Numbered from the stretch's first letter, positions 11,925 through 22,646 are shown. The stretch: 51,328 bases of DNA from Halalkalibacter oceani (GCF_023715705.1 NZ_JAMBOS010000029.1:1-51328); one strand, 5' to 3'. The notes: generated from the sequence alone by a model not told the origin. Program-made: numbers and translations.

Positions 11925-13061
11925 TTAATACGTTCTTACCGGTGAAAAGAGATGTAAATAATGATCATGATCAATCGGCTTAATGACAAACGGGCTCATC
12001 GCCCCGGTGAACATTACATGAATGTCCTCGCTGTCAATGACCTTTAGTGCGTCGATCACATTTTTCCCGTTAAATGAAATTCTCATCTCTTCTCCGTCAA
12101 TTTTCGCGTCAATATGCTCCGTCACTTTACCAACCTCTGGTGAAATCGACGTAATCTCAACCTGACCATCAAGCGTCTTTAAGTTGATCACATTGTTCTT
12201 GCCCTCTCTCGATAACAGCAAAGCCCGCTCTAATGTATGTAGGAACGACTTCGTCTTTAAGTGAAGCGACGTTTTTGATTGGGTCGGTATCATACTTTTC
12301 GTGACCGGATATTTCCCCTCCAGCAGCCTTGAGAAAAAGAGCAGGTTCTCCATTTTGAATAAAACTTGATTCTCCGTCACGACGACATCAATTAAATCAT
12401 TGGAATCGTCAATGATTTTGCTGAGTTCAATCAGACTCTTCCCAGGAATAACAACATTTTCAAATGTAAGGGAATTATCGTTTTTTTCGATTTTCGCCTT
12501 TCTGATTGCCAGCCGGTGACTGTCTGTTGCAGTACAGATCAATTCACCTTCCTCCGTCTCTAAGTTTACACCTGTCAACACCGGGCGTGTTTCCTGAGTG
12601 GACACAGCAAAGACGGTTTGTCTGATCATGTTCTTCAGCATATCCTGAGGAAGTTTGAAAAGGAGGTCCTCCTCAAGCTGTGGCAGACGTGGATATTCCT
12701 CAGGATCAAGACCATTTAAATTAAAGACGGAAGACCCCGACCGAATCGTCGTTGCAAATTGATCTGTCACGCTGATTTCAATATCCTCACCGGGTAATTT
12801 CTTGACAATTTCCGCAAAAAAACGGGCTTGTAACACGATGCTTCCAGGCTGTTGAACGGTCACGATTTCCGAATCAGCATCCTCCTTCGGAATAAACGTT
12901 TCAATCGAAACATCCGAGTCACTGCCAGTTAACGTGATTCCATCCTCCGCTGCGACAATTTTAATTCCAGTCAAAATCGGAATTGTCGTTCTTGATGAAA
13001 CGGCTTTTGCTACATGCTGGACATCTTGAACAAATCGATCACGCGTAATTGTAAATTGCAT
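11925..13061 (-). CDS. dnaN: DNA polymerase III beta subunit (sliding clamp)
   Basis: About 378 residues. The beta clamp is a ring-shaped homodimer that tethers PolC and DnaE to DNA. The sequence shows the usual three similar clamp folds, starting MQFTITRDRFVQDVQ and ending in the family-typical P(V/I)RTY. The reading frame is open to 13085, but the ATG at 13059-13061 has AAGGAG nine bases upstream and matches the family start. It is separated from dnaA by part of the origin. Confidence 0.98.
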   Translation of the reverse strand: MQFTITRDRFVQDVQHVAKAVSSRTTIPILTGIKIVAAEDGITLTGSDSDVSIETFIPKEDADSEIVTVQQPGSIVLQARFFAEIVKKLPGEDIEISVTDQFATTIRSGSSVFNLNGLDPEEYPRLPQLEEDLLFKLPQDMLKNMIRQTVFAVSTQETRPVLTGVNLETEEGELICTATDSHRLAIRKAKIEKNDNSLTFENVVIPGKSLIELSKIIDDSNDLIDVVVTENQVLFKMENLLFFSRLLEGKYPVTKSMIPTQSKTSLHLKTKSFLHTLERALLLSREGKNNVINLKTLDGQVEITSISPEVGKVTEHIDAKIDGEEMRISFNGKNVIDALKVIDSEDIHVMFTGAMSPFVIKPIDHDHYLHLFSPVRTY

Positions 13062-13090
13062 TCTGAAAAACTCCTTATAATTCATTAATA

Positions 13091-13218
13091 TTTTTAATAA
13101 AAAGTAGAAGTACTAGTAATAGGGCCTGTGGATTTGTGGAAAACTACCAAAAAGAACGAAAAAAGCAGCCTATCCACATGTGGGCAGTATGTTGATAGGC
13201 GAGTAGACATTATCCACA
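13091..13218. other. oriC, dnaA-dnaN part: DNA unwinding region with DnaA-trios
   Basis: An AT-rich stretch (13081-13100) is followed by consecutive triplets resembling DnaA-trios (GTAGAAGTACTAGTAATAG, 13104-13122), a GC-rich GGGCC, and paired DnaA boxes TGTGGATTT (13127-13135) and TGTGGAAAA (13135-13143). Further boxes are CTATCCACA (13170-13178) and a perfect TTATCCACA (13210-13218). This order (boxes, trios, AT-rich) is the basal unwinding arrangement described for the B. subtilis origin. Confidence 0.85.
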
Positions 13219-13238
13219 ATTCACACAAAATAAAAAAA

Positions 13239-14594
13239 CTAAGAAGTCCGGAGCTGGTCCATTAAATCCTGAATCTTATCCTGAAATTCCTGATCGCTTG
13301 CCAACAAGGCGGAGATTTTCTCATGGGCGTGAATCACTGTCGTATGATCTCTGCCGCCAAATTCACTTCCGATTTTAGGAAGGGAGGCATCTGTTAGTTC
13401 TCTTGATAAATACATCGCAATTTGTCTCGGAAAAGCGACGGATTTTGTACGCTTTTTTGCTTTGAAATCCTCAAGTTTCACATGGTAGTGCTCGCCGACA
13501 AATTTCTGAATGTCGGTGATCGTCAGCACCTTCGGCTTTGAATTCGGTATGATATCCTTTAATGCTTCGGCGGCCAGGTCAGCATTCATATCCTGATTAA
13601 TAAGAGAGGAATAAGCGACGACCCGGATTAATGCTCCTTCCAGCTCGCGGATATTCGTGTCAATTTGATTGGCGATATAAAGCATCACTTCATTAGGAAT
13701 ATCAAGGTTCTCCGCTTTCGCCTTCTTGCGCAGAATCGCAATTCTCGTTTCTAAATCCGGCGGTGTAATGTCAGTAATTAAGCCCCATTCGAACCTGGAA
13801 CGTAACCGATCCTCAAGTGTCGGGATCTCCTTTGGCGGTCTGTCACTCGAAATGACGATTTGCTTTGATTCTTCATGAAGGGCATTGAATGTATGGAAAA
13901 ACTCTTCCTGAGTCTGTTCTTTTCCTGCTAGGAATTGAATATCATCTATTAGAAGCACGTCTACATTCCGGTATTTGTTCCGAAAATGGACGGCTTTATT
14001 ATCACGGATAGCATTGATAAATTCATTCGTAAATTTCTCCGAAGACAAATAAACAACTTTCGCATTTGGATTATGATCCATCACATAATGGCCGATCGCG
14101 TGCATTAAGTGCGTCTTTCCAAGTCCGACCCCTCCATAAATGAAAAGAGGGTTATACGCCTTTGCCGGGGCCTCGGCGACAGCGAGTGAAGCGGCATGGG
14201 CAAACCGGTTTCCAGAACCGATTACGAACGTATCAAACGTATATTTATCGTTTAGCATCGTTTTCGTCGTTTGATTGGTTTGGCCGTTGTCCTGCGCGGG
14301 CCGCTTTTTTGGCGGCGGTTCAATCAGAAAGCTTTCCTCCATTTCATTTTGAGGAATGACGAATTTAGGCTGGAGCCTGGTTCCTGTCAGCTGTTCAATC
14401 GTGTCAGAGGTTAAATCAGCATAATGATCTTCAAGCCAATCACGGGCAAATTCATTCGGCGCCGTAATAATAATGACATCGTTTTGGATGTCATTCGCTT
14501 TCGTCGCTTTTAACCATGTCTCAAAACTAGGCTTGCTGACCTTTTTTTCAATTTCAGCAAGAGCCTGGTTCCATAAATCATGGATATTTTCCAA
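13239..14594 (-). CDS. dnaA: Chromosomal replication initiator protein DnaA
   Basis: 451 residues. DnaA-ATP binds DnaA boxes and melts the origin. The domains in order are an N-terminal DnaB/DnaD-interaction domain (to about residue 85), a linker, an AAA+ ATPase with Walker [10 protein letters not shown] and Walker [14 protein letters not shown], and the C-terminal box-binding domain with [15 protein letters not shown]. The start is TTG (14592-14594) with a strong ribosome binding site (AAGGAGG), a weak codon that may limit DnaA levels. Transcription runs from the box-rich region 14600-15060, so autoregulation by DnaA is likely, as in relatives. Confidence 0.98.
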   Translation of the reverse strand: MENIHDLWNQALAEIEKKVSKPSFETWLKATKANDIQNDVIIITAPNEFARDWLEDHYADLTSDTIEQLTGTRLQPKFVIPQNEMEESFLIEPPPKKRPAQDNGQTNQTTKTMLNDKYTFDTFVIGSGNRFAHAASLAVAEAPAKAYNPLFIYGGVGLGKTHLMHAIGHYVMDHNPNAKVVYLSSEKFTNEFINAIRDNKAVHFRNKYRNVDVLLIDDIQFLAGKEQTQEEFFHTFNALHEESKQIVISSDRPPKEIPTLEDRLRSRFEWGLITDITPPDLETRIAILRKKAKAENLDIPNEVMLYIANQIDTNIRELEGALIRVVAYSSLINQDMNADLAAEALKDIIPNSKPKVLTITDIQKFVGEHYHVKLEDFKAKKRTKSVAFPRQIAMYLSRELTDASLPKIGSEFGGRDHTTVIHAHEKISALLASDQEFQDKIQDLMDQLRTS

Positions 14595-14797
14595 AAGTTT
14601 CGCCTCCTTGTCCTTTTTTCAATACAATACCAAACAAGCATCTACCGTATGTATAAGGCGATGAACGATACAAAGCGCTTAGCTGTTCAACCTTTGTACA
14701 ATCTTGAGATGCGTTCGTATAAATATACATATGCACATATAATGTGAAAAGGATATAATATAGTAGAAAAACGTCGCGAAGTTTTTTTTGAACAGGC

Positions 14798-15061
14798 TGT
14801 GGAGAAAAAAACTCACAAGATATAAAAGATGTCCACAACGTTACCCACAGACTGTGGACAAGATTGTGGTCGTGGATGGCTGTCCACGAGTGAAAACAAC
14901 TTAATCATAGCAAAAAAACACTTGAGTGGCAACGCTTTGTTGCATTTATCCACATAACACAGCATCTTGTGTCCAGATAATATCCACAGCACAAGATATG
15001 TGAACAAGTTGTCAGTATTTTTGTGGAGAAGTCGGATTGTGTCGAGAAATGGTTATCCACA
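14798..15061. other. oriC, DnaA-box cluster upstream of dnaA
   Basis: The gap between dnaA and rpmH (14595-15221) holds no gene and many DnaA boxes in both orientations. The perfect boxes are TTATCCACA at 14946-14954 and 15053-15061. Near matches are ATATCCACA (14980-14988), TGTGGACAA (14853-14861), TTACCCACA (14841-14849), ATGTCCACA (14829-14837) and TGTGGAGAA (14798-14806, and again near 15022). Gene direction switches from minus to plus here, marking the bidirectional origin. The dnaA promoter must lie at about 14620-14780, an AT-rich stretch in which I could not fix -35/-10 boxes with confidence. Confidence 0.93.
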
Positions 15062-15145
15062 AGAGGGAAAAAGAAAAAATTGCTAGAAAGAATTTAACAG
15101 ATTGGTAAATGAGAGAGAGGGAGAGAAACAAGTTAAAAAGGTTTC

Positions 15146-15175
15146 TTGACAACTGCACCTAATGTTCCTTATAAT
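15146..15175 (+). promoter_or_regulatory. rpmH promoter
   Basis: A perfect TTGACA (15146-15151) and a perfect TATAAT (15170-15175) are separated by 18 bases, about 46 bases upstream of the rpmH start codon. This is a strong sigma-A promoter, as expected for a ribosomal protein gene. Confidence 0.85.
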
Positions 15176-15221
15176 TTACAAGAATGTCTTTTTGAATAGT
15201 ATCCTCAGGGAGGTGTAATAA

Positions 15222-15359
15222 ATGGGAAAACCAACATTTCAACCGAATAATCGTAAGCGTAAAAAAGTCCACGGTTTCCGTGCGCGTATGAGCACTAAAA
15301 ACGGCCGTAAAGTGTTAGCGCGTCGTCGTCGTAAAGGAAGAAAAGTTTTATCTGCATAG
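15222..15359 (+). CDS. rpmH: Ribosomal protein bL34
   Basis: A 45-residue, very basic protein: [19 protein letters not shown], then [20 protein letters not shown] and RKVLSA. This is the full, highly conserved bL34 sequence, one residue longer than the usual 44 because of an N-terminal Gly-Lys-Pro variant. bL34 is part of the large ribosomal subunit. The ribosome binding site GGGAGGTG lies at 15208-15215. A TTGACA/TATAAT promoter precedes the gene and a terminator-like hairpin follows. Confidence 0.98.
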   Translation: MGKPTFQPNNRKRKKVHGFRARMSTKNGRKVLARRRRKGRKVLSA

Positions 15360-15360
15360 G

Positions 15361-15386
15361 CCACTGAATGTCAGTGGTCTTTTTCT
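15361..15386 (+). terminator. Hairpin terminator or attenuator after rpmH
   Basis: CCACTGA (15361-15367) and TCAGTGG (15371-15377) form a stem with a 3-base loop, followed by TCTTTTTCTT. It lies right after the rpmH stop and before rnpA. Partial read-through would explain how much more L34 than RnpA is made from one transcript (inference). Confidence 0.75.
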
Positions 15387-15452
15387 TCATGTTTATCCCG
15401 GAGAAGGTTAGGAAGAGAGGGAGGAAGAGAAAGACGCTGGCAAGTGTAAGGA

Positions 15453-15821
15453 GTGAAGAGGTTGAAAAAAAAGCAGCGGATTAAAAAGAATGAAGATTTT
15501 TCTCTAGTTTTTAAGCAAGGTCATTCCGTTGCGAATCGACAGTTCGTTCTTTATGTCCTGCCAAAAGAGGGACAAACCTATTTCCGGTTAGGTTTGTCGG
15601 TCAGCAAACGTGTAGGGAATGCAGTTACCCGTAATCGGATTAAGCGTTATGTACGGGAAGTATTCCAGGCAAAGCGGGAGCAGCTTGAGGCAGGAGCAGA
15701 TTATGTGGTGATTGCGAGAAAGCCGACGGCAGAGATGAATTTACAAGAAATTGAGCAAAGCATGCTGCATGTGCTGAGAAAGGCCCGGGCGATCAAGAAG
15801 AGAACGGGATTAAAGCGTTGA
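15453..15821 (+). CDS. rnpA: Ribonuclease P protein component
   Basis: Up to 122 residues. RnpA is the protein subunit that helps the RNase P ribozyme bind and trim pre-tRNA 5' ends. The RNR motif region is seen in [16 protein letters not shown], with [13 protein letters not shown] and ANRQFVLY earlier. Two starts are possible: GTG at 15453, which gives the length seen in B. subtilis, or TTG at 15462, which has AAGGAG eight bases upstream. The gene follows rpmH, the nearly universal arrangement. Confidence 0.95.
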   Translation: MKRLKKKQRIKKNEDFSLVFKQGHSVANRQFVLYVLPKEGQTYFRLGLSVSKRVGNAVTRNRIKRYVREVFQAKREQLEAGADYVVIARKPTAEMNLQEIEQSMLHVLRKARAIKKRTGLKR

Positions 15822-15859
15822 CATATAGATGAAAAGAAGCGAAACAAGGAGGAGAACAC

Positions 15860-16633
15860 GTGCTCAAAAAATTTGGCTTGGTTGCGATGATGGTTGGGCT
15901 GCTTGTTGTGCTGACGGGCTGCTTTGATGTTGACCAACCAATTAATGAAAATAGTGAGGGTTTTTGGGATTCTTATCTTGTTTACCCTCTTTCATGGGTA
16001 ATTATTTATTTTGCCGATTTATTTAATGATGACTTTGGTTTATCAATTGTTGTCGTTACAATTTTGCTTCGCCTGTTAATCTTGCCGTTAATGATTAAAC
16101 AGACGAAGAGTGCGAAGGCAATGCAGGCGATTCAGCCTGAAATGGTCAAGCTGCGTGAAAAGTACAGCGCGAAGGATCAGAAAACGCAACAGAAGCTTCA
16201 GCAGGAAATGATGGCGATGTTCCAGGAAAAGGGTGTCAATCCGTTGGCCGGCTGTTTGCCTTTGTTGATTCAAATGCCGATTCTGCTAGCTTTTTACCAT
16301 GCGATTATGAGAACAGAAGAAATTGGCGGACATCATTTCCTCTGGTTTGCGCTTGATCAGCCAGATCCATATTTCATCTTGCCGGTTGTCGCTGGTATCA
16401 CGACATTTATCCAGCAGAAAATGATGATGGTTCCGGATAACCCGCAAATGAAAATTCTTCTCTACATGATGCCGATTATGATTTGTGCGTTTGCTATCTT
16501 CTTCCCAACAGCTCTTACTTTATACTGGGTGGTTGGTAATATCTTCATGATAGTTCAAACCTATTTCATAACTGGACCGAACGTCGGCAAATCGAATGTC
16601 GCTGAGGCCAGTTCGGGAGGCAAAAAGAAGTGA
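15860..16633 (+). CDS. yidC: Membrane protein insertase YidC/SpoIIIJ
   Basis: 257 residues, the short Gram-positive form. It inserts proteins into the cytoplasmic membrane, alone or with SecYEG. The SpoIIIJ paralogue is also needed for forespore sigma-G activation. An N-terminal lipoprotein signal ends in the lipobox LTGC (Cys about residue 21), followed by five membrane segments. The conserved Arg of the hydrophilic groove is in [11 protein letters not shown], and the hydrophilic loop carries [16 protein letters not shown]. The start is GTG with AAGGAGGAG upstream. Its stop overlaps the start of jag. Confidence 0.96.
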   Translation: MLKKFGLVAMMVGLLVVLTGCFDVDQPINENSEGFWDSYLVYPLSWVIIYFADLFNDDFGLSIVVVTILLRLLILPLMIKQTKSAKAMQAIQPEMVKLREKYSAKDQKTQQKLQQEMMAMFQEKGVNPLAGCLPLLIQMPILLAFYHAIMRTEEIGGHHFLWFALDQPDPYFILPVVAGITTFIQQKMMMVPDNPQMKILLYMMPIMICAFAIFFPTALTLYWVVGNIFMIVQTYFITGPNVGKSNVAEASSGGKKK

Positions 16634-17256
16634 GAAAAGTGATTGTTTCAGGAAAAACGATAGATGAAGCTGTCGAGAAGGCGATCAACGAATTACAAAC
16701 AACAAAAGACAGGCTGTCTTATCGTGTTGTTCAGGAACCTCAAAAAGGTTTTTTCGGTATTCTTGGTTCAAAGCCTGCGATGATTGAAGCACATCTTTTA
16801 CCTGATCCAGTCGATGTCGCTTTTCAGTTTTTAGAACAAACAGTTGCGTTGATGAAGGTGGATGCGACCCTGACGAAGAACGAAATGGGTGAGCATATTG
16901 TCTTTAACCTGTCGAGCGAGGAAGAGCTTGGCCGCCTGATCGGCAAGCGCGGACAGACGCTTGAGTCATTAGAGTATTTGACGAACCTTGTCGCGAACCG
17001 TCAGGAAGGAACGTATACCCGGATTGAGCTGGATGCCGAAAACTACCGCGAGCGCCGCAAGCAAACGTTGGAGCAATTAGCCGAACGCGTTGCGTATAAA
17101 GTGAAAGCAACAAAAGAGCGGGTTGCGCTGGAGCCGATGAATGCCATGGAACGGAAAATCATTCATACAACGCTGCAGCGGGTACAAGGAGTCGAAACAG
17201 TTTCAGAAGGAAAAGGGTTGAAACGCCATGTCGTCATTCAGCCTCATCAATCGTAA
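16630..17256 (+). CDS. jag: RNA-binding protein KhpB/Jag (SpoIIIJ-associated)
   Basis: 208 residues with the three typical parts: an N-terminal Jag_N domain ([16 protein letters not shown] ... [11 protein letters not shown]), a KH domain (about 80-145, with [14 protein letters not shown]) and a C-terminal R3H domain (about 145-205, with the ERRKQ and [10 protein letters not shown] segments). Jag (also KhpB/EloR) binds RNA and affects cell elongation in firmicutes. It starts with GTG and overlaps the yidC stop by 4 bases, so the two are translationally coupled. Confidence 0.95.
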   Translation: MRKVIVSGKTIDEAVEKAINELQTTKDRLSYRVVQEPQKGFFGILGSKPAMIEAHLLPDPVDVAFQFLEQTVALMKVDATLTKNEMGEHIVFNLSSEEELGRLIGKRGQTLESLEYLTNLVANRQEGTYTRIELDAENYRERRKQTLEQLAERVAYKVKATKERVALEPMNAMERKIIHTTLQRVQGVETVSEGKGLKRHVVIQPHQS

Positions 17257-17266
17257 CTAAATGATA

Positions 17267-17425
17267 GCGGGCTGTCTCAGAAGGAGACAGCAGCGTACTG
17301 CGCAATATGCAGACTCCGTTTCGGGGGTGTGCCAAAAGGAGAATCAGCCCTTTTGGCACACCCCTTAAGCAATGTGGGGAGCCGCTGCAAGGGTCTGCAG
17401 TCGTTTTATCGGACTGTGCAGCGGC
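17267..17425 (+). repeat. Structured intergenic region with three stem-loops (jag-mnmE)
   Basis: The 346-base gap 17257-17602 has no gene. It contains GCTGTCTC/GAGACAGC (17275-17291), a 16-base perfect hairpin GGGGTGTGCCAAAAGG (17324-17339) pairing with 17349-17364, and a long compound stem GCCGCTGCA ... TGCAGCGGC (about 17382-17424). None has a clear T-run, so they are not ordinary terminators. The central hairpin and the AAGCAATG right after it (17367-17374) recur elsewhere in the window. The rest, up to the mnmE ribosome binding site, shows nothing clear. Confidence 0.65.
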
Positions 17426-17602
17426 CTGTTCATGGTAATTCGACTCATGCTGTGCTATTCTAATCTTTTAGATGATAGGTTATGTTTCCGGTTGCTCGTT
17501 GCTGTTCAGGGCAAGGTCTTCTATGTATGAAATGAAGCGAAGCAACCGAACAATAGATAAGAATGTATGTGGGACGATGAAACGATAAGGAGGTGAGAGA
17601 GC

Positions 17603-18979
17603 ATGCAATCCGATACAATTGCAGCGATCTCGACCGCGTTAGGAGAAGGAGCAATCGGAATTGTCCGTTTAAGTGGCGAGGAAGCGATTGCAATCGCTGA
17701 TAAAATGTATAAAGGGAAAGAGGTCCTTGCTGAAGTTGCTTCTCATTCGATTGTGTACGGCCATATTATCGACCGGACTACGGAGGAACTGATTGAGGAA
17801 GCGATGGTTTCGGTGATGAGAGCGCCGCGGACGTTTACGAGAGAGGATGTCGTTGAAATCAATTGTCACGGTGGTCTGCTTTCTGTCAATCGTGTCCTCC
17901 AGCTCGCGCTGAAAAATGGCGCGCGCCTCGCGGAGCCCGGCGAATTTACGAAGAGAGCGTTCCTTAACGGGAGAATTGATTTGTCACAAGCTGAGGGAGT
18001 GATGGACCTCATTCGTGCCAAAACCGACCAGGCGATGAATGTTGCCTTGAAACAGGTCGAAGGGAAGCTTTCCACTAAGGTGCAGACGCTGCGTCAGGCC
18101 TTGTTGGAGACGGTCGCCCATGTCGAGGTGAATATTGACTATCCCGAATATGACGCAGAGACGATGACGCATGCGCTTTTACGTGAAAAGGCGGAGTTCG
18201 TCAAAACGGAAATCGACAAGCTGCTTCGCACAGCAGCACAAGGGAAAATATTGCGTGAAGGGCTTTCGACGGTGATTATCGGACGACCGAATGTCGGAAA
18301 ATCTTCCTTATTGAATAGCCTAGTGCATGAAAACAAAGCGATCGTCACAGACATTCCCGGAACGACACGGGATGTGATCGAAGAGTATGTCAATGTCCGC
18401 GGGGTGCCTCTGCGGCTTGTCGATACAGCCGGCATCCGGGAAACCGAGGATATCGTCGAAAGAATTGGCGTGGAGCGTTCGCGCCAGGTGCTGAAGGAGG
18501 CTGATTTGATCCTGCTCGTATTAAATTATGGCGAGGAGCTTTCGGCTGAGGACAAGGCGTTGTTTGAAGCGGTGGCCGGCATGAATGTGATCGTCATTGT
18601 CAATAAAACGGACCTGCCGCAGAAAATAAATTTGGAAGAGGTTCGGCAATTGGCTGAAAGAGAGAAGCTTGTCACCACCTCCCTCCTTCATGATGAAGGG
18701 GTGGACCAACTGGAACAAGCGATTGCTGAGCTGTTTTTTGGCGGAGGCATTGAGAGCGGCGATATGACCTATGTCTCCAATTCTAGGCATATTGCCTTGC
18801 TGGAGCAGGCGAAAGCGACGATTACAGATGCACTGGACGGAATAGAAGCCGATGTGCCGATTGATATCGTTCAAATTGATATTACGCGTACATGGGAACT
18901 GCTTGGTGAAATCATTGGTGAGAGTGTACAGGAAAGCTTGATAGATCAGCTTTTTTCACAATTTTGTCTTGGGAAATAA
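17603..18979 (+). CDS. mnmE: tRNA modification GTPase MnmE (TrmE)
   Basis: 458 residues. With MnmG it installs the carboxymethylaminomethyl group at wobble U34 of certain tRNAs. The N-terminal folate-binding domain (to about 118), the helical domain and the inserted Ras-like G domain are present: G1 GRPNVGKSS (about residue 227), DTAGIRET and NKTD. The C-terminal catalytic Cys is in the family-ending FCLGK. The ribosome binding site is AAGGAGGTG. mnmG follows after 20 bases, and the two products form a complex. Confidence 0.98.
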   Translation: MQSDTIAAISTALGEGAIGIVRLSGEEAIAIADKMYKGKEVLAEVASHSIVYGHIIDRTTEELIEEAMVSVMRAPRTFTREDVVEINCHGGLLSVNRVLQLALKNGARLAEPGEFTKRAFLNGRIDLSQAEGVMDLIRAKTDQAMNVALKQVEGKLSTKVQTLRQALLETVAHVEVNIDYPEYDAETMTHALLREKAEFVKTEIDKLLRTAAQGKILREGLSTVIIGRPNVGKSSLLNSLVHENKAIVTDIPGTTRDVIEEYVNVRGVPLRLVDTAGIRETEDIVERIGVERSRQVLKEADLILLVLNYGEELSAEDKALFEAVAGMNVIVIVNKTDLPQKINLEEVRQLAEREKLVTTSLLHDEGVDQLEQAIAELFFGGGIESGDMTYVSNSRHIALLEQAKATITDALDGIEADVPIDIVQIDITRTWELLGEIIGESVQESLIDQLFSQFCLGK

Positions 18980-18999
18980 ACCATATAAGGAGGTAGTTA

Positions 19000-20889
19000 A
19001 TGATGAGTTATGATGGTGGTCATTTTGACGTGATCGTCATTGGTGCCGGTCATGCGGGAGTTGAAGCGGGCCTCGCCTCGGCAAGAATGGGCGCGAATAC
19101 GCTGATGCTGACATTGAATCTTGATGCCGTGGCGTTTATGCCGTGTAACCCTTCTGTCGGGGGGCCGGCAAAGGGGATCGTGGTCCGGGAAATTGACGCG
19201 CTCGGCGGTGAAATGGGCAGAAACATTGACAAAACCCATATTCAAATGCGGATGCTCAATACTGGAAAAGGACCGGCGGTAAGAGCGCTGCGGGCGCAGG
19301 CCGATAAATTTATGTATCAGCATGAAATGAAGAAGACGATTGAGGAGCAGGAAAACCTTTTGCTCAGACAAGGAATGGTGGAGCGGCTGATCGTCGAGGG
19401 TGGCGTCTGCCAAGGAGTCGAAACAAATACCGGGGCGAAATATTATGCCAAGTCCGTTGTCATTACGACCGGAACATACTTGCGCGGGAAAATAATCCTC
19501 GGAGAACTGGCGTACGAAAGCGGTCCGAACAATATGCAGCCGTCTGTGCAGCTCTCTTATCATTTGCAAGAGCTGGGATTTGACATGGTTCGCTTTAAAA
19601 CCGGTACGCCCCCACGTGTTAACGGGAGCACAATTGATTATTCCCAGACGGAAATTCAACCGGGCGATGACGAGCCGCGGGCGTTTTCCTATGAAACGAC
19701 GAAGTATATTACCGATCAGCTTCCATGCTGGTTAACGTATACGAGCGAGGAGACCCATCAGATCATTTCCGGTAATTTAAATCGTTCGCCGATGTATTCC
19801 GGAGTGATTGAAGGGACGGGACCACGCTATTGTCCATCGATTGAGGATAAGATTGTCCGCTTTTCTGATAAGCCGCGTCATCAAATCTTTTTGGAGCCTG
19901 AAGGACGCAATACGTCTGAAGTATACGTTCAGGGGCTGTCGACGAGCTTACCGGAGGACGTACAATTAAATATATTAAAAAGCATTCCAGGACTGCAGGA
20001 AGTGCGGATGATGCGCCCTGGTTATGCAATTGAGTACGATGCGATTGTGCCGACCCAGCTCTGGCCAACATTGGAAACAAAGGCTGTGGAGGGCTTGTTC
20101 ACCGCCGGCCAAATTAACGGGACTTCCGGCTACGAGGAGGCCGCCGGCCAAGGGATCATGGCGGGAATTAACGCTGCCCGCAAGGCAAAGGGGGAAGAGG
20201 GCGTTATTCTTGACCGCTCTGAAGCCTATATCGGCGTTCTTATTGATGACCTTGTTACAAAAGGGACAAATGAGCCGTACCGCCTGCTTACATCACGGGC
20301 TGAATACCGTCTGCTTTTACGCCATGATAATGCTGATCTTCGTCTGACAGAGCTCGGTCACAAAATCGGACTCATTCCAGATGACCGCTATGAGCGCTTT
20401 TTGGCGAAGAAAGCGCAAATTGAAGCGGAGAAAAAGCGGCTTGAAGCCATTATCGTCAAGCCATCGCCAGAGCTCGCTCAATTGCTTGAAGAAACCGGGT
20501 CAGCGCCGTTGCAGGAAGCGGTTCGCGCGACGATGCTCTTAAAGCGTCCTGAGCTCGGCTACAAGGATGTCGCTAAAGTAATTGAACCACCGGCGGAAGC
20601 GTTAAGTGACGATGTTACAGAGCAGGTTGAAATTCAAGTGAAGTATGAAGGATATATTGAAAAGCAGCTTCAGCAAGTAGAGCGTGCGCAAAAGATGGAA
20701 AACAAAAAAATTCCGGAGGATCTCGATTACTTTGCAATTAACGGCCTTGCATCTGAAGCGAAACAGAAGCTGAGCGAGGTTCGACCATTGTCGGTTGGTC
20801 AGGCTTCTCGTGTATCCGGTGTGAATCCGGCCGATATATCAATTTTACTCGTTTATTTAGAACAAGGCAGACTGGCAAAAATCCAATAA
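19000..20889 (+). CDS. mnmG: tRNA uridine-5-carboxymethylaminomethyl synthesis enzyme MnmG (GidA)
   Basis: 629 residues, the normal length. This FAD enzyme partners MnmE in wobble uridine modification. The FAD dinucleotide-binding motif [10 protein letters not shown] lies near the N-terminus, the conserved [12 protein letters not shown] follows, and a second nucleotide-binding region is around residue 370 ([21 protein letters not shown]). Tandem ATGs at 19000 and 19003 follow GGAGGT, and the first is used here. It sits in an mnmE-mnmG-rsmG run. Confidence 0.98.
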   Translation: MMSYDGGHFDVIVIGAGHAGVEAGLASARMGANTLMLTLNLDAVAFMPCNPSVGGPAKGIVVREIDALGGEMGRNIDKTHIQMRMLNTGKGPAVRALRAQADKFMYQHEMKKTIEEQENLLLRQGMVERLIVEGGVCQGVETNTGAKYYAKSVVITTGTYLRGKIILGELAYESGPNNMQPSVQLSYHLQELGFDMVRFKTGTPPRVNGSTIDYSQTEIQPGDDEPRAFSYETTKYITDQLPCWLTYTSEETHQIISGNLNRSPMYSGVIEGTGPRYCPSIEDKIVRFSDKPRHQIFLEPEGRNTSEVYVQGLSTSLPEDVQLNILKSIPGLQEVRMMRPGYAIEYDAIVPTQLWPTLETKAVEGLFTAGQINGTSGYEEAAGQGIMAGINAARKAKGEEGVILDRSEAYIGVLIDDLVTKGTNEPYRLLTSRAEYRLLLRHDNADLRLTELGHKIGLIPDDRYERFLAKKAQIEAEKKRLEAIIVKPSPELAQLLEETGSAPLQEAVRATMLLKRPELGYKDVAKVIEPPAEALSDDVTEQVEIQVKYEGYIEKQLQQVERAQKMENKKIPEDLDYFAINGLASEAKQKLSEVRPLSVGQASRVSGVNPADISILLVYLEQGRLAKIQ

Positions 20890-20903
20890 AATGGAGCGGA
20901 CGG

Positions 20904-21617
20904 ATGAGTAAACAACAATTTATACCTTTATTAGAAGAAAAAGGAATAAAACTGTCAGCAAAACAGGAAGAGCAGTTTTTTTCCTATTTTCAACTGCTTG
21001 TCGAATGGAATGAGAAAATGAATTTGACGGCGATCACCGAAGTGAATGAAGTATATATGAAACATTTTTATGATTCGTTGTCTGCCGCCTTCTATTATTC
21101 TTTTCAACCGGGCCAGCGCTTAATTGATGTCGGCGCTGGTGCCGGATTTCCAAGTATCCCGCTCAAGATTCTTTTCCCTGAGCTGCATGTCAGCATCGTC
21201 GACTCCTTGAAGAAGCGCATCCATTTTTTAGAGCATCTGGCGTCGCAATTGGAGCTGACAAATGTATCCTTTTATCATGATCGGGCGGAAACATTCGGTC
21301 AAAATCCGAAGCATCGCGAAACCTATGATATAGCGACCGCTCGGGCGGTTGCTAGAATGTCGGTTCTGGCTGAGCTTTGCTTGCCGTTAGTAAAGAAAAA
21401 TGGAGATTTTCTGGCGATGAAGGGGGCAGGAGGAGCAGAAGAGGTGTCTGATGCTTCCAAGGCATTATCATTGCTCGGAGGGGAAGTCGTTCGCGACTAC
21501 CATTTCCGCCTGCCGATTGAAGAAAGCGAACGGCATATTGTTCATATTAAAAAGCAAAAACCAACACCGAAGAAATACCCGCGCAAGCCGGGAACGCCAA
21601 ATAAAACGCCTTTATAA
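20904..21617 (+). CDS. rsmG: 16S rRNA (guanine527-N7)-methyltransferase RsmG (GidB)
   Basis: 237 residues. It methylates G527 of 16S rRNA using S-adenosylmethionine. The SAM-binding motif I is [15 protein letters not shown] (about residues 75-89), and the N-terminal [19 protein letters not shown] is typical of the family. It lies 14 bases after mnmG. A parS site lies just 4 bases after its stop codon. Confidence 0.97.
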   Translation: MSKQQFIPLLEEKGIKLSAKQEEQFFSYFQLLVEWNEKMNLTAITEVNEVYMKHFYDSLSAAFYYSFQPGQRLIDVGAGAGFPSIPLKILFPELHVSIVDSLKKRIHFLEHLASQLELTNVSFYHDRAETFGQNPKHRETYDIATARAVARMSVLAELCLPLVKKNGDFLAMKGAGGAEEVSDASKALSLLGGEVVRDYHFRLPIEESERHIVHIKKQKPTPKKYPRKPGTPNKTPL

Positions 21618-21621
21618 ACAA

Positions 21622-21637
21622 TGTTTCACGTGAAACA
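21622..21637. other. parS centromere site (rsmG-noc gap)
   Basis: The perfect 16-base palindrome TGTTTCACGTGAAACA matches the Bacillus parS consensus (TGTTNCACGTGAAACA). ParB (Spo0J) binds here with CTP and spreads to form the partition complex. It lies about 7 kb from the origin, in the gap before noc. Confidence 0.95.
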
Positions 21638-21694
21638 TTAAGGCGCTGTTTCATGAGGACAAAAACTTTTGGCATACCCTCACGGAAATTTCAC

Positions 21695-21723
21695 TTGACG
21701 GTATCTCATGTGAGCGATATAAA
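21695..21723 (+). promoter_or_regulatory. noc promoter
   Basis: TTGACG (21695-21700) and TATAAA (21718-21723) with a 17-base spacer lie about 80 bases upstream of the noc start and downstream of parS. Confidence 0.6.
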
Positions 21724-21804
21724 AGAACTAGAGAGAAAAGCAGGACATGATTAACAAATGTCGAATGTAGAAAGACGGTTACTATCAGAAGGTGGTGTCA
21801 GGCG

Positions 21805-22644
21805 ATGAAGCAACCGTTTTCCCGCCTTTTTGGCTTTAGTGATAAGCAGGAAGAGGTTGAAGTGAGTGGGAATGAAGAAGTAAAGCAGCTCAAGATTACA
21901 GAGATCGTTCCCAATCGTTTTCAGCCCCGGACCGTATTTGACCAGGAACGAATTGATGAGTTGGCACAGACGATTCGTACCCATGGTGTCATTCAGCCAA
22001 TTGTGGTCAGAGAACGCGACGGAAAGTATGAAATCATTGCAGGGGAAAGAAGATGGCGAGCTGTTACGTCACTTGGATGGGAAACGATCCCTGCCATTAT
22101 AAAAGAATTTAATGATTCCCAGACGGCCTCTATTGCTTTAATTGAGAATTTGCAGCGAGAAGGGTTGACGGCGATAGAAGAAGCGGTCGCTTACGCGAAA
22201 TTAATTGAAATCCATGGATTGACCCAGGAAAGCTTAGCCCAACGATTAGGAAAAGGCCAATCAACGGTTGCCAACAAGCTGAGATTGCTACACCTTCCGG
22301 AAATCGTACAAACAGCTATCATGAACAGGGATATATCAGAACGGCATGCGCGTGCGCTATTGGCCTTAAAGGATCAACAGCTTCAAACTAAGCTTTTGGA
22401 TGAAATAAAAGAAAAGCAATTGAATGTGAAGCAGACGGAAGAGCGAGTCAAACTCCTGCTCGAAGGAGAACCTGTTCCAAAAAAGAAGCCAAAAAGAAAG
22501 TCTTACTCAAAGGATATGCGGATTGCGATGAATACGATCAGACAGTCCGTTGACATGGTGATGAAAAGTGGCTTACATGTCGATACAGATGAAGAAGAGC
22601 ATGAGGAATTTTATCAATTCACGATCCGCATTCCAAAGAAATAG
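21805..22644 (+). CDS. noc: Nucleoid occlusion protein Noc
   Basis: 279 residues, a ParB-family CTPase-type DNA-binding protein. Noc binds its own sites and blocks division over the nucleoid. The extreme N-terminus [11 protein letters not shown] is an amphipathic helix like the one Noc uses to bind the membrane. The ParB N-domain has GERRWRA (about residue 80) and [14 protein letters not shown], followed by a helix-turn-helix ([19 protein letters not shown]). Position upstream of soj/spo0J and the N-terminal helix separate it from ParB proper. Confidence 0.95.
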   Translation: MKQPFSRLFGFSDKQEEVEVSGNEEVKQLKITEIVPNRFQPRTVFDQERIDELAQTIRTHGVIQPIVVRERDGKYEIIAGERRWRAVTSLGWETIPAIIKEFNDSQTASIALIENLQREGLTAIEEAVAYAKLIEIHGLTQESLAQRLGKGQSTVANKLRLLHLPEIVQTAIMNRDISERHARALLALKDQQLQTKLLDEIKEKQLNVKQTEERVKLLLEGEPVPKKKPKRKSYSKDMRIAMNTIRQSVDMVMKSGLHVDTDEEEHEEFYQFTIRIPKK

Positions 22645-22646
22645 AG

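Noticed and set aside
18997-19659. A 220-codon minus-strand ORF inside mnmG
   Set aside because: Histidine/arginine-rich translation with no recognisable fold, fully antisense to conserved mnmG.
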